NCBI RefSeq assembly: GCF_021155775.2
Contig: NC_060232.1
Location: forward strand, 36,261,089 to 36,325,088
Direction of reading: 5' to 3'
DNA length: 64,000 nucleotides
Source of the DNA: Neodiprion pinetum
Taxonomy: Eukaryota; Arthropoda; Insecta; Hymenoptera; Diprionidae
Under the pieces are notes generated by a model that was given only the letters and a program-made list of their open reading frames with translations, was not told the DNA's origin and did no database searches. The translations under genes and the position numbers were made by a program. Positions 48,341 through 61,959 of the stretch are shown in pieces. Each line of letters begins with the position of its first letter. Positions within the stretch are counted from its first letter, which is position 1.

Positions 48341-49470
48341 AGTAGAATCGAACAGAATAGAATAGAACAATTCTTATTATACCAGGGTAGTGAACCCAAA
48401 GGTGTAAACAACGAGGCTGAGGAACACAGAAATTCAACTTAAAATTGACTTGTTGGTCTAGGTTCAGAATTGCGAATAAGCAGGTAGCAGCGATAAGATG
48501 AAAAAAAAAAATTGTGTAGAGCAGCATGAAATAAAGAATAGAAGCAAGAATAAGAAAGACAGACTAGTGAGAGTAATACCTAGGAACCAAGAACTAAGAA
48601 CTAAGAATACAGTGGTAGGCAGTGTGGAATAAGGATCCACGTTAAATTGACCTAGAACTTCTACCATTATCGAGACCAATACCCGTACGAACTGCTAAAC
48701 TCCACTGAACTCGAAGAACATGGTCGAAGAGATACCTTTTGAAGGACGCAAAGGTCGGAGTCTCACGTATGGCTGGGAGTATAGAATTCCAAAGCCGAGT
48801 GGTTGAGACCAGCGTATATACGATCTAATATACGATTAATATATAGATTTTTGACACCCCGAACGACTCTGCACACCGCAACGTTAATTGTGATGCAAAA
48901 AATGAGGGAACTCGAAGCCTCAGAGTTCGATATACGTTGTTTTAGTCCTTTGTACACAAGATGATCGGATGCACTTTTGCTACGACGCCTTTTGACACGC
49001 GCACGATTGCGCGAGGATAACAGTTTACGGAGATCCGAGGTCATCCAGGGTGCCGATTGACGACGAAGGGCAACCCCATTCGAAGAGGCGCGTGAGCGTC
49101 GAGAAAACCGTCAAGCGTTTCATTGAACTTCATGACTTTCCCGCTTCAGTCCCTACAGGCAAAGGCAGAGGTCCAATCTTGCGACGAAATAATCTCGGAG
49201 AAGGTGGGGTACCGTAAACATTCCCAATTCCGACGCAGCGTTGCAGACGATGTTGGTGATCGGGCCCGGGAAAAAGTGTATCTTGTGGAAATAAGATCGT
49301 GTCTCTCGATAAACGTGAGGAAGACCTGTTCCTGTGCCGGGACCTTTCCGATGGAATCGACTGTAGAGATATCAAGCCACGTGGAGAATTGATTGATCGA
49401 TTGATTAGAGTTAACGATGACCCAGCTAGGTTTGGGGCGAAAAAGTAACAAGCATGAAGAGTACAATTTT
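48341..49470 (-). mobile_element. Internally deleted non-LTR retrotransposon (CR1/L2-like LINE, ORF2 remnants)
   Basis: Read on the minus strand, 49466-49146 encodes the end of an AP-endonuclease domain and linker (STWLDISTVDS..., RHDLIS, QDWTSAFACRD). A frame change follows, then FNETLDGFLDAHAPLR (49129-49082) and PWMTSDLRKLLSSRNRARVK (from about 49050), the conserved linker between endonuclease and reverse transcriptase in insect LINEs. The reverse transcriptase core is missing. The sequence resumes near 48895 with the C-terminal tail pattern ending TTRLWNSILP and FKRYLFDHVL, as in CR1/L2-type proteins. A T-rich 3' UTR and a (TTCTA)n-like tail follow at 48366-48341. At least two frameshifts and a large internal deletion make it inactive. 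Confidence 0.8.
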
Positions 49471-51512
49471 CAATGTTATGGAGTACATGACACGCAGTGT
49501 AAGTTCAGTGAGACAATACCGATGACGAGTTCTTCAAGCTATGATGACGTAAAAACGATAGTATCATGCAATTTGTTAAAAGGCAAGAAAAAATTTTCAA
49601 GCTACGAAAATCTCGATTAAAACTCTTAGGTCACGAACGACCCCAAGGTGCCAGCTAAAGGTTAAGTCTATAGTAGCTCAAAAACACTTAAAAGTGTGAA
49701 AATAAGGATAACACAAGGATTGAAAATATAATAAATTTTTAAAACAACGTGAGAGAGAGAGAGAGCCTTTGGGCCTCGCCTTCATTCTACGATCTCGCAA
49801 TTTACAATTCAGACTTCAACACCGAGGCTGATGCTTATTATTATTAAGTAACAGGTTCCGCCTCCATAATTTACGAGCTCTCCTTTATAGTACACAGAGA
49901 ATCGATCCTCGGCACACGTCTCTCCAGGTTTGTCCCGATAGGCGAGAGATCCACCCTCGACAAAATCATCGTGCCCGGCTACGCGGTTTGGTTTTATCAC
50001 TCGAAACGTGTAATTTGGGACCCTCACGGGATTCCGACTAATTTACAAGCAGCCTGCATTCTCGCCCGCTCGAGCTTCGAACTTGCGGGGTGTGTTCGAG
50101 GATGAAAGTCGGCGGCTTTTTCCTCGCCTCGACTTCGTGCAGATAAGGATTTAGTGACCGTGAATTAAAACGCCGCCACTGCACACACGACGCGGTTTCG
50201 TCCCGGAAACAATCCCCGGGGGCCAAAGTCGACGGTAAATAGTAATTTACAGGTGGGAAGAAGCCTCGAGGTGCCTGTTTTCAACTATAACTTCTTCTTT
50301 ACTCTTTGTACCGAACCGCTGCAATTAGCATGCCGGGATGATGCTGCGCTCTGCCTCTTGGGCCTCGTCCCGGTACGTCGTCTGTATTTTTCATGCCGTG
50401 GGATTATCGTCGAGAATAAAACGAAGCGAATTATACCCCGCCTGATCGGAAATTGGAAAAGACAATTTTTGCGATTGGGAAAAGAATCGCGTCGTATATT
50501 TTCAACCCGTTTATGAAAAGATAGGCAAATAACATTTCCTGTTAGCGAAATTGAAATTATTCCTATTCGTTGGAACAGAACTGTGTTTTGTAATTAAACG
50601 AAATTAACAGAGCAAGTTGATTATTGAATATAGAATAAGAAAAAAAGATTTAGCTCGAATAATCAACATCCATCGATACGATCCATGGTGTGATAAACGT
50701 CAGTTTTTGTCCCGAGTTCAAGTGATTATTAGCGATGTAATTAATTGTATAAATAAAGTTAGTTCAAACACAGTCAATCGCGACATGATAGCTGAAGTAC
50801 CTGTACTCGTTGTTGCCTTCGATACGAATTAACGTTTCTACGGTTCGAATTTATTCGTGAAATAAATGTTTGCCTCGTTAGTCCGAATGGAAAATTTTCT
50901 GTTTGACAAACAGCTCTCCGAAACTGGCGGTAATATATTTGTTGGCTAACGTATCGAGCCTGCCAATAATTATAATCGCGAAATTATCCGCGCAATCCAA
51001 ATTTCAACATTGTTATTAATTTGAAAGTCGATGGCAACGATTGCATCATCGACGAAAAAAATGTACTTCTTGGTATTCGTTGCTGGGAAAGCAGTTCGAG
51101 ACGTTTTGTGTCAAGTTGACAAGACGATATTCGAATGGGAGAGCTTGCGAAGCTTTAACTATACTTGCGTCGCCATTCCGCATTGTGAAACGGAGAGTGG
51201 TCTGACGGTGAATAGAGATTGCGGTGCAGCTTACGATACATACCAGACAACGCTACACGGAGTAGGCATCTGTTTTGTGTACACGGCGGCAAAACATGGG
51301 TAGGAAAATCTGGCGACGCAACGAGGAGGGCAGGGACGCAGTGACTAGTCAATTACGTCGGGAAAATCAATGGGCTAGACTCCAGGGCCTACCGTGAAAG
51401 GTAAATTACTAGTCGAGCAACATCGATCCCCAAACGCGAATGAATGTCGATGCAATTGTTCGCCCCGTGCCTCGCAGTTTCACGGAAAATCGGAGATCTA
51501 TGTATGTATGTA
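49471..51512. other. Intergenic sequence without a recognisable gene
   Basis: No exon supported. The first 150 bases could be a further decayed 5' continuation of the neighbouring LINE, with no motif left. A short GA run lies near 49750-49766. Frames at 50253-50516 and 51031-51303 are short and unrecognised. The stretch ends at a family A MITE copy. Confidence 0.5.
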
Positions 51513-51858
51513 CACTGAGAGAAATTTTTAGTTCCGGTTACCGCTCGGTCCTTATCTATTTTCATTTTTTACTACGATCGAAAAATATAGTTTTAGGCAG
51601 AAAGTGAAAATTAGTTTTCTAGCTGTTACCGAAAAGTCTGGTATCCGTTACTATTCTTTCTCACGCCGATCGCTGTTACTGGATTTTTTTGTAACTGTTG
51701 CGAATATTTAATGCTTGTGCAACGATAAATTGACGTTAAAGCCTTGTTTGACTAGAAAAGTAGAGTAAACCGAACAAACTGATTTTCCGTTGCGATTACC
51801 AAAAAAGGATCGACGATAGCGCAGAATGGTTACGCGTACCTCGTTTTTCGTAATCCCA
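51513..51858 (+). mobile_element. MITE-like element, family A, copy 2 (right end missing)
   Basis: It starts at CACTGAGAGAAATTTTTAGT and is collinear with copy 1 through TTTTTCGTAATCCCA, where the similarity stops. The last 85 bp or so of copy 1, including the right inverted repeat, are absent. The minus frame over 51708-51850 resembles that of copy 1 (KSVCSVYSTFLVKQGF shared) because of DNA similarity. Same orientation as copies 1 and 3. Confidence 0.82.
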
Positions 51859-53777
51859 CATTCACATTTCGAGTAAAATAGAAACGAGCTATCGTTCAAT
51901 TCATATTACTTGATCAGAAAAAGAAAATAATCGAGAATGACAAACAACGAAACAATTTCGGCAGAAGAATGTGTTTAATGGGCTTCTTGTCACATTACAA
52001 CGTTGTGCAGACTATGTTTGTTTTTCGTATAAAATGCTCATCTATCTTATAAACGTTAAAACATATCATACGTCGTTGCTAGATTTAAAAATGGTCGTGG
52101 CAAAAAAAAAAAAAAATGCTCTAAAACGTTTTTCATTTATCAAATTTGTTTCGACACCCTTTCCAACTTCGAGACAATAGAATTTTTTCGTAAATTTTTG
52201 ATTAAAAAAGAAAAAAGTGAATCAAACGTTAAGTTTTCTTCTTTTTTACTCGAAAATTGAGTTTGTTTCCAGTTTCGAATTTTCAAATCAATCAATATGA
52301 ATCGACCAAAATTTTCCTTTTTTTCTTACTCAAAAATTGAGATTGTTAATTTATGTTTTATTTTTAATTTCAAATCGATTTCGGCACCCTTTCCAATCGA
52401 GCTGAAAATCTCAAATAATTTACACATCGTTTTTTCGACATTATAAATTAACGATCGCCGTAACCTGTACACATGTATTTGACAGGATAATTTCGATCGA
52501 ATGTCGGATGAGAGAGGAGAAGATCAGGAGCATGACCAAGTTGCTCCTAGTTTAATCCTGTAAGGGAATATGCATGGAATTCGGTCGCCGAATTTTTTAT
52601 GAATAAGCTGTTCACCGCGTCGCGTCTGCGGAATGCCAATTTCATTTTTTCTCATCATTGGTATTTTAACCTCCGAGTGTATTGAAAAGTTTTTCCCTGC
52701 GGCGATCCGTGGGTAAAGAATATTAAACGAGGCTCGTTCCCAATTAACTAAGTGTGTACCGAAGATATCCGAATACTTCATTTTTTCTTTAATATCCCTT
52801 GGAAATTTGTTCTTTTTCATTCCTTGCACGAGACTAATTTCGCTTCTCCATTCACATTTTGACTCGTGGCACCGTCAAACGATTATTAAGGATGAATTAA
52901 AAGCTCGGCGAAGAGAGAAAAACTTGTGAAAATAATCTCCAGCGATGTTATTTTGAATCTGAGCAAACTCGCGTGTTCCTTCATTCCCGCTCATCGTCGT
53001 TGGCGCAAACAACATTACTTGACATTTTTCAAACGTTTTCATTTCTTCTTTCCTTTCATTGCCTAGCTTTTAATTCTGGGAGCGGGTCTCATTCGTCCTC
53101 GATCAAAGAAAGCTCTGTGTACCTAAATTTTATCTTAAATCGAAAGTAGGAAATGTTGGAAGCGGACACGCGTATTGAAATGACGAGCTTTCACGCCATT
53201 GAAGAAACTGGAGGGCTTAGGCGGCGTAAAAATCGTAAAAATCGTAAAAATCGGGCCGAGTGGATGACACGGCGCTCTTTAGGGTCGTTGCGTGCAGGTG
53301 AATCGCATGCTTGGCAGTCCTTCGAGGCGGGCTGTAAGGTAAGCGAGAAATGTGGGCGCCATTTTCGGCGAGAATTATGGCAAATATATAAGAAATAATA
53401 ATAAATACGCGGAGGGTTTGCGGCCGCGATGAATATGGATGGGACCTTCGGTTCGGGGCTGGAGGGCCTAATCTGGCCCAGACACGACAACGCGAAGCGA
53501 GCCGAGTCGTAGAACAAAACGCGATCGTTACGATTCAGGTATGAAGTGATCGGAGAGGGGGGGGGGGGGGGGGGGGCGAAGGAGAAAAATTGAGGAAAAA
53601 AAGGGAAAGAGAGCCGAGGCCTGGCCTTTTATTTCGTGCCGTTAGAAAATTCCACCTGCCTAATCGCCCAGAATTCAAAACATTCCTATCGGCCACCGGG
53701 GTGGAAAATTTCGCAGATAAACGAACCCCGGTGGAGTAAAATTAAAAGTATTACACACACGCACGCACACATACGTT

Positions 53778-53808
<31 letters not shown>

Positions 53809-56800
53809 TTTCAAGCCGACAGAATTTAATCGCGGGCATTAAAAACCCGGAGTGAAAATTGCAAACGCGTTGCAGCGGCAGAATGAAAATAGCATCTCTG
53901 CGTGGGAAATAATTTATCAGGACGAGATGAATTGTGAAAAGAAGAGAGGGGGAGAAACGGAAAAGAAAAAGAAACGCCGATCTTCAGCCGGTCCTGCGGA
54001 ACTTCCGCTCCGGTAATTTTACTCGAGGAACTGTTTGCCGCTTCTTCTTATTCTTCTTGTTCTACATTTTCTTCTTGGGGAGGAATACTCAGAGCTACTT
54101 ATTTTATAACAAGCGATAATGTAGCGAGATAAGCTGAACGAAACGAACCACCCGAGTAAACGGATATGCCAATATTATACTTTATTAATTACAAACTTGG
54201 GCTGCTTCCCGTTTATCCGAGATACATTCGTCCGTGAGATTAACGTCGCGAAAGTAACTGTAATGTACAGCGATTCGGTTTTTAGAAAAATCGTTGTTCC
54301 ACAAATTTTAGAATTGTTTGAAACTGAGTGAAGTTTCAGAGCACATTTAAACACGGATAATAATACTTTGTGAATTTGGCATCTTCGAAATGATTTCAAA
54401 GTTTCAAAATCGTCAGTTTCTTCAATACTTCGCGATATTATAAACGCGTCGCTGATATCCATTTTCATTATTACGCGTCCGAACGGAGAGGTTTTTTTTT
54501 TCGTACCTCAGTTTCATTCACGAAAACGTATATACATTTATTTTTCGGGCACTTTGTGAATGAGAGAGGAATAAATAGAGGAAGAGAGAGAGAGAGAGAA
54601 AGAGAGAGAGGAGAGATAGATGATGGTAAGAATGATTAAACTTCTTTCACCACTCTCCTGACCCAATTTTCCCACCTCTCAATTTACAATCTGAAATATT
54701 TTACCCGGTTTCTCGAGCCTCTTCAGAGCCCCGACTCACCGAGGGTGCTAAGTGAATTGAGTAGTCGAAGAATTCCCTCCTTAAGATTTTCACCGGATTT
54801 CTATGTCTGTCATAATATAACCTTATACCACCCTCTTGACGACGACTCCAAGCCCCGAGGGTCACCGTCTCGTGTCGCTTATCTATGAGAAGTTTGGCAC
54901 AATGCGAAAAGAGTGAGAGAGAGAGAGAGAAATGGAGAGAAGGACTCGAGGCTTATGTACCGGGTGGATATTGAACCGGAAGAGAGGCAAAGCGAAAAAA
55001 AGCAAAGTCAAATTACACTCGCGTCGCTGTAGCGTTTATTCCGCACAAGTCAACTTAGTCCATCGATCATTTTTCGTTTCTCGCTCCCTCTTTATCCCTA
55101 TTTTTTTTATTACCGTTTATTATATTTAAAGAAAATATTTTCACTATTTTTGTGAGGTGGGAAAAAGATCGCGAACTTTCGAAGGACGAAGAGGAAGAAG
55201 GTGGAAGGCGGTAAAAGCGTCGGAAAAAACGAAATCAAATTTATTATAGAAAGTAGGATTTTCGCGAAGGAAAAAATGGAATCAGAATTATCTGAGAAAT
55301 CAAATTTTATTTCGACAACTACTTTACGAGACTTCATTTTCTCAACGCATGACGTATACGAGCCGTTTGTCTCTTTTTCGCCGTCGCGACGCTTTTTTCC
55401 TCTTTCACGTTGTCACTGCAATAGGGCTCGTTAAAGCTGAGCTGGGTTGCAGGGTCCGGATCTTTTGCTTCTCGTGTTTAACGCTGCTTGTTAGAGGATC
55501 TATCGTCGCAAATGATACTTAGGCGGCGATGGTTTTACCTTGTCAAAGGTATTAAGTTTCCATAAAAACCCATGAATTGCCAAATTTTTTATTCGTAAAT
55601 ATTCAGCCAAAAAACATGTTTCATAGACAAGGACTCGACGAAGCCTGCGGCTTTGGTCTCACGTGAAATTCTACTTTTGAACTTTCTTAAACTTTCGTAC
55701 AAATTGAAGAGAAGTTTTTTATTTCTTCAAACGTAAAATGAGTTACTTATAATTTAATGGTCACGGAATCCGAATCGAAATACACGCATTAAAACTCTCC
55801 AAGAGGTTCAATATTTTTGACAGGCAGTTATTTGGCTGACTTTGATCGTCCAGCCTGAAAGAATTTCACGCTTGGCTGCGTTTCGAGGTCAGAGAATAAT
55901 TTAAAAAAAAAAAATTTTCATCGTTATTTACATAATTACGAACCATTGGATTTGTAGATAACGCAGGTCATCAAAGAATTTGTTTGTTTTTTTTAGTTTA
56001 TATTCAAATAACTAATATAAATAATAAATAAATAACACCGGTCAACACGATTTTTGACTCTAAGTTCTAGACGTCAAATTTTGATTTCTTGCACGCAACT
56101 ATTAAAAGAAAAAAAAATTGTTGTATTAGATAAAGTTTGCTTTTGTAGAAATCAAAACGATATCTCGGATTTTAAGAAAAATTACCTATTTCCTCAAACA
56201 TTTATTACGAATAACAACTAAACAAACTTCAGTTTCGCATTTAAAGTTTTGAATAGAAGTAATTTAATTTGAAAAGTTCAATTTGAAATTACGTCTTTGT
56301 TTTTTCTCTGTTTTTCCCCCTTTACTTTTTAACCATCTCGATAAACATTTTTTCAAGTTTTTAATTCAGTAAATTTTTTAAGACTCTGAAAATGAGTTGG
56401 TAAATATTTTTTACGGATCTAAAAAGTCCGCCAGACACGTCGATGAAAAGAGTAACGTTGTTTTTTTTTTATTCAACAAAAAAAATTCCGCGGTACTATT
56501 CAGGGTGTAAATTTTTCTTTATTACCGGAGTAATCGCTTCGTCTACAGCGTTCTTAAAAATTAACGACTGCTTGGTGTACAAAAGATTTGTAAACAAGAT
56601 ACTTTGATCCCTGTTCATTGCTCACGCTGATGTACGTTTATTAATCGATATATTACTACCATTTTTTACACAGTTCAATAAAAGAAACAAAAGTACCGGT
56701 GTGAATTTTTCACCGTGAATATAATCGCCGAGAACGAGACGCTTCGATGTTATTTAGCGAGAATTTCCCGTGTCTTCGTAACATCGGAGACGACATTTTA

Positions 56801-59800
56801 ACTATGACGTTAACCAGTTAACTTTTAAAAACTTCTCCAAACTTTTCAAACTCTAGCGATATAAAATACTCGAAAGAAGAAGTGTATTTAAAACTTTTCC
56901 CCGCCCTTAACACTCGGTGCAGCGACAGTGACGATCCTTCGTCCTCGCGTCTCTTCGTCCCCGTAAATATTCACTATACCGGTGTTACAAAGAAACACGG
57001 CGCCGATCCGCGATGCAGGGAGACGACAGGCGTTCTTCCTTTCCCATCTTCTAATACCTGCCATACCTGCAGGGTGCAAAATATCAACTACATTCACCCT
57101 CTTCCCGCACCCTGAGCGACGAAACACGAAACCTGACACGAACTACTTCGAGATGTTTTCGGTTAACGATGTACCGAGTTGACTGTGCACAGCGAAAGAC
57201 TTTTCTTTCCGGCGATTGGACACGTTCTTTTCATCCAAAACGTCGATTTTATTTTTTCTTGCTCGTAATTTCAATTCAAAAGTTGTTTCGTCGCGCGTGT
57301 GAAATTGAAACGGATTCAACAATTTCACAATTTTTCACGGTAACGTTTTTATGCGGAGAACGGAGTTTCGAATGAGTTTTTCTTTTTTTTTTTTTTTTTT
57401 TTTTTCTTCGTTTATTTGAAATTCTTATCGGATTTCTAGTCGGGGAGAACGATATTTTTTATATCGCGTGCAGATACGTCGGATAAAACGGACGAAAGAG
57501 GAAAATCTCACGGTATTGCGTCAAGTGAAAAAAAAAAAAAAAAATTTTCAGGGAACGTGCGACGTCCTGCGTATACGGTACATACCCTGCATATGTGTAT
57601 TCGTACATATAGGTGTGTTGGAATACATATCCTGCAACGTAGAATCGTTCGCATCACAATTCACAATGTGGCGTGATGCAAATTGAAGTAAATGGACAAA
57701 GGAAGGGTGTATGAAAGGGGAAGCGATAAATTGAAATCCGTTCCCACAGCCGCTATTTTATCGCTACGTGTATACGTATATGTAACACACACACACACAC
57801 ACACATCTATACATCTGCATACAGCGAGGACGATATATTGGAATCATGTCAAAATGGCCCCTGTCGGTGGATTATATAGAAGCTCGATGTGATGTGCCAG
57901 GCACGTATAATACATTGTTTGTATATAATAATACATAAATCTCACAGGGGGTGCCTAAGTTCATGACATAATGCATCTGTCGTATTTGTAATAAATAATA
58001 GATTCAAGATATTCCACGAATTTTGAGTAAAAGTTGTCGGAGAAGTTTTACTTTGGGTCGGAAAATTTGAAAGTTCGCAAAAGTTCGTGGATAAAAATTT
58101 AAGGTGAAAGTGTAGAAAGGAAAGGTGGTTACACACATTATAAATTCATCTTGTGTTTAAAATTCCTGAGAATTGAAAAATTGAAAAAACTTACCCTGGG
58201 GATCAGCGAAGTTCGATCAAGATACATTCTGTAAAAGCTCCACGCCCAAGACGATGAAAATTGATAATTTTTACAACTTTCGAGTGGTTCCCGACTTTTT
58301 TTTTTTTCGAACACAGCCTTACGTGGCCTCGCCATTTCTTGAGGTTAAAAAACACGCGGATTTAAAAACCAACGATAAACTATTTTCAACTGCTTACTGA
58401 TTCATTTTTGGTCATTTTTCTATCTTCGTTTCACTTGCAATTTTACTTTGCAGCGTCGAATGAAAAAGAAAAAAAAAAAAAAAATGATAAGTTTGTAATA
58501 AAAAAAAAAAAAACAAAAAAAATTCGGCATTCTTCCTTGACCGAGAGTAGAAAATCAATCCGAAGATACAGTAACGCGCGCTTTCGAGCGAAAAACTGTT
58601 CTGGAAACGATCAAAGTTTGAGATAAACTTTGCAGGACGCTCGACGAATGTAAACAGAAGACTGTTATTACGCAGGGACGTGTTTATGGAGGGGGGAAAA
58701 AGTGTCGCTACGACTATGCCAGAAGTATTTGGCAACAGAATCTCCAGCGATTACGATGAAATCTAATCACTGAGTTGTAAATTTCGTTGAAACGTTGTAC
58801 ATTTTACTGAAAACAAGTGTCGACAAAATATTTATCACAACCGATATAAGATGTGAAGTTCACTTTTCGCTCTGTGTGTGTGTTTTGAAACGGTGCTTGT
58901 AACGCGAAGGTTTGAATTTTACTCCTAACAAAAAAATTGTGACAAGTTTTTCAAAGGCGAAAAACTGTGATCAACATAAATTTTAAACCACAAAATACTT
59001 CCATAAAATTATTACCGATCCTGTTGCGTCTGTTCGAGTAAATTACTCCGATTTTATATCGCCCGATGCACGGTACAAACAAATACCCGCGTAAATGGTA
59101 GAAGAAAAAAGAAGATCGCGAAGTGAGTCAAGTGCGCGAAGCGTCGAAGGAGGACGGCTCAATGATACGCAGAACGGATCGACGAGATCGACGACATAGT
59201 AAAATCGCGAGTCTAATCGTGAAAGGTAAGACGAATTTAGTACCGTCGAGTTTCGGAGTTCCAAATTTCGACTGACGGAATTTAAATGAGCCCGGTACGT
59301 CGAGCACGCGAAACGGCCAAGTTTATAAATCGCATTTGCACGATCCTTTGTGTTAACTGTTTGCTTCCGCGAGCTCTTTCCCCAGAACAACGTTTCTCTC
59401 GATTCTCGCGAGTCGGTGTTACCATAAACCGTGTCTCGAAGCTGACGCTCAGCTTCTCGGTTCGAGTAAACGAAGCGTCTCGGTTCTGTCAACGGCGAAG
59501 AGTGTACAAAGGCAACCTTCGCGAAGGCAATCCAATATCATTGAGCGTAGAGAAACGCAACGAGGCATCGATGGATATCGTTTTTCGGTTTTTCCCGTGT
59601 CGCCTACGACGAGTGGCTTTCGAGCTTGAGCTTTCGCTGCTTTTGACTCGACGCGAGTCGGAGAAACGCCGGCGTTTTTTCAGCCGTCTGAGGTGGGCGC
59701 TCTGCTCCGGTACCTGATCCAGACGCCTTCAAAAAACCCCGCGGGAGACATCGGGTGGTCTGCCGTTTTTTCCGCAGAGCTTTTCTTTCCCGACGTCGCA

Positions 59801-60752
59801 AGGCGGCACTTCGTACCTACAAGGTAAGGCAAGGTACAAGGTATACGTATAGATCGCGTGTCTTGCATGCTGTACGGATTCCAACCGCGACACATACTTA
59901 TTTATAGGCACGGGAAGACAGGGCGAAAGTCTACGCGTGGTGGTTGATTTATTCGAAATCAACGAACCAGAAATATTGCGAATTTGAATATTGAATAACA
60001 ATATAGTGTCTCGGACCGCGACCCGAATCGTGAAATATTTATACGTATGAATTTTCAATCGGAATATCAACGTTTCTGATCTCTGGACTTTTGTTCGATT
60101 TCTTTTTTCCAGTCGTTTCTTTTTGTTTCGTTCCAGCCAGACGGCGAGGCTTTTTTTTTATTTTTTTTTTCCATGATCGATATACACGCTCCGCGTAAGT
60201 ATTCGTGGGAACAACGTTGTAACAATTTGCGAAAAGCTCTCCGAGCAGACGGAATGCGACCCAGTTTAACAAGCGGTGTAATTATAACAGGTTGAATAAA
60301 TTTTTACCCGTATTAAATTGCGTTAGCTTCTCCTCGTTTAACGTTTAGAATCGCGCGCGGCGTTAGCTCGTCTTCTGTCCCGTGTAGCTCCGTTCCAACA
60401 CAGCTCGGTGTATGCATATTTTTAAAAACCGAGGAATTGAAAACGGCACTAACCTCGTCAAACCGATCCTCGGCGCTTATTATATGAATGAATGAATTTC
60501 ACGTAGGTACCTTCGCATACCGCATATGCTCCTCGCGAGTTACACACGCGAATGCCGGTTATTGCGAAAACGGGAACCGACTCGATGCCGAGGCTTGAAC
60601 TCACTCATGTGCAAAAACATCTCTTACCGCGAATGGTTTCCCTGGGCTCGCTCATCCGATGCCGAAATTGCGAAATTTAGGACCCGAAATCTCACTGGAA
60701 GTGAAAATTGGGATGTTAAGTAGCTCGGTGAGCTAAGAATCCTTATCTTTTA
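51859..60752. other. Intergenic sequence without a recognisable gene
   Basis: No gene supported in 8.9 kb. It contains a diverged local duplication at 52140-52400 (CGACACCCTTTCCAA / CGGCACCCTTTCCAA; ACTCGAAAATTGAG / ACTCAAAAATTGAG), a 9-bp repeat (TAAAAATCG)3 at 53226-53252, a G20 homopolymer at 53557-53576, TA and CA runs near 53755-53810 and 57784-57805, GA runs near 54580-54615, and long poly-T/poly-A runs near 57385-57407, 57528-57544 and 58456-58515. Frames at 59043-59717 are Arg/Ser-rich on both strands and unrecognised. Confidence 0.5.
53557..53576. repeat. G homopolymer, 20 bases
   Basis: An uninterrupted run of 20 G in otherwise AT-rich sequence, flanked by purines. It could form a G-quadruplex. 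Length may be unreliable because such runs are prone to sequencing error. Confidence 0.9.
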
Positions 60753-60845
60753 CACTGAGAAATATTTCATTTGTTATAGCAACTAGAAAAATTCAGTAAA
60801 ACGGGTTCTGATTCGTTGAAGTATCGTATAAAATAGTTTTTTTTG
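60753..60845 (-). mobile_element. MITE-like element, family A, copy 4 (right-end fragment, inverted)
   Basis: CACTGAGAAATATTTCATTTG, then TTATAGCAACTAGAAAAATT and CAGTAAAAC, align with the reverse complement of the right end of copy 1 (3127 downward). The last part has a small insertion (about 18 bp) before the GTATCGT segment. The other end is not found nearby, so this is a truncated, inverted copy. Confidence 0.7.
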
Positions 60846-61959
60846 GACCGCTCATTTCCCAATTTTTGAATAACCTCGAGAAACAAAAAAAAAAAAAGTT
60901 GTGTCTTTACTAAAAAAAAAAAATCCTCATTCGAGCTTTCTTTTTTATTGTATTCCAATCCAATCCGAGACTACGAAATTCATAGAATTCGTTGAAAACG
61001 TCGACAGGAAATTTCGGCAACACCGCCGCTTCAAGTTTCTGGCAAATCTGTTCAACAGAGCGATTTCCACGCACGTTGAATATATCAAAACGTCGTTAGA
61101 TCAGTTTGCGCGATGACACGCCGAGTTTGAAGGTAGGTAGGTACAAGTAAACACACGGGTGTCTGCATGCTTGGTTAAGATTCTAAGCCGCGGCATGGCG
61201 AAGCTCAAACAAGTCGCGGTGGTAGGACAAGAAGCAACCGGATGTCGGTATGTATACACTGCCGTTAGATACCGTCTGGGCGGTAATTGATTCGCAGATG
61301 TAATAAACGGCGGGAGGTACCTACGTACCTACCTACGCTCTCTCTCTCTCTCTTTCTCTCTGATCTCATCCTCTCTCTCGCTCTTTCTCTACTCTCATCC
61401 TAAGCGGTGCCCGCGTCGCGTACACGCAAGCACAAGCACCTCGGTAAACTATGGCCAAAGTACTTCCCGAAAGCTGCGTCTGCTTAGCTTGTTCGCTCTC
61501 CGCGCCCCGAGCACACACCTCTCCTCCTCGCAAGCTCACATGCCTCGGTATCGGTAGAAGGACGAGATGTGCTTCCGCGCTTCCTGGGGCTTCCTGCTTT
61601 ACACACACTACAAATATTATTTCTCGATTACACGGTACGTCGCTGCTGGGAGTCAGAGTTACACGAACGCCGGTGCCAGCTTTTTAAAGCTCTTATTAAT
61701 TGCTGAACCTAGAGTCGTACGGCCCGACGTGATTTGTTGTAGAACATGTTCGTTGAACCCGACGGTGTTATCTTTACACGCGTGGTACGGTAATAATCAT
61801 CCTACGACGCACGTATGAAGAAACGATTTAGCTCGAGGTCCCGGAGTTTTCTCATCGCGTCTGAAGCGGCGTTTTTTAGTCGCGCGAAGGGCGTGGGATT
61901 GATATTCTGAATTTGAAATGTTCCAACGGCGGTGAATTACGAATTTTTTTGTGGGGAGA

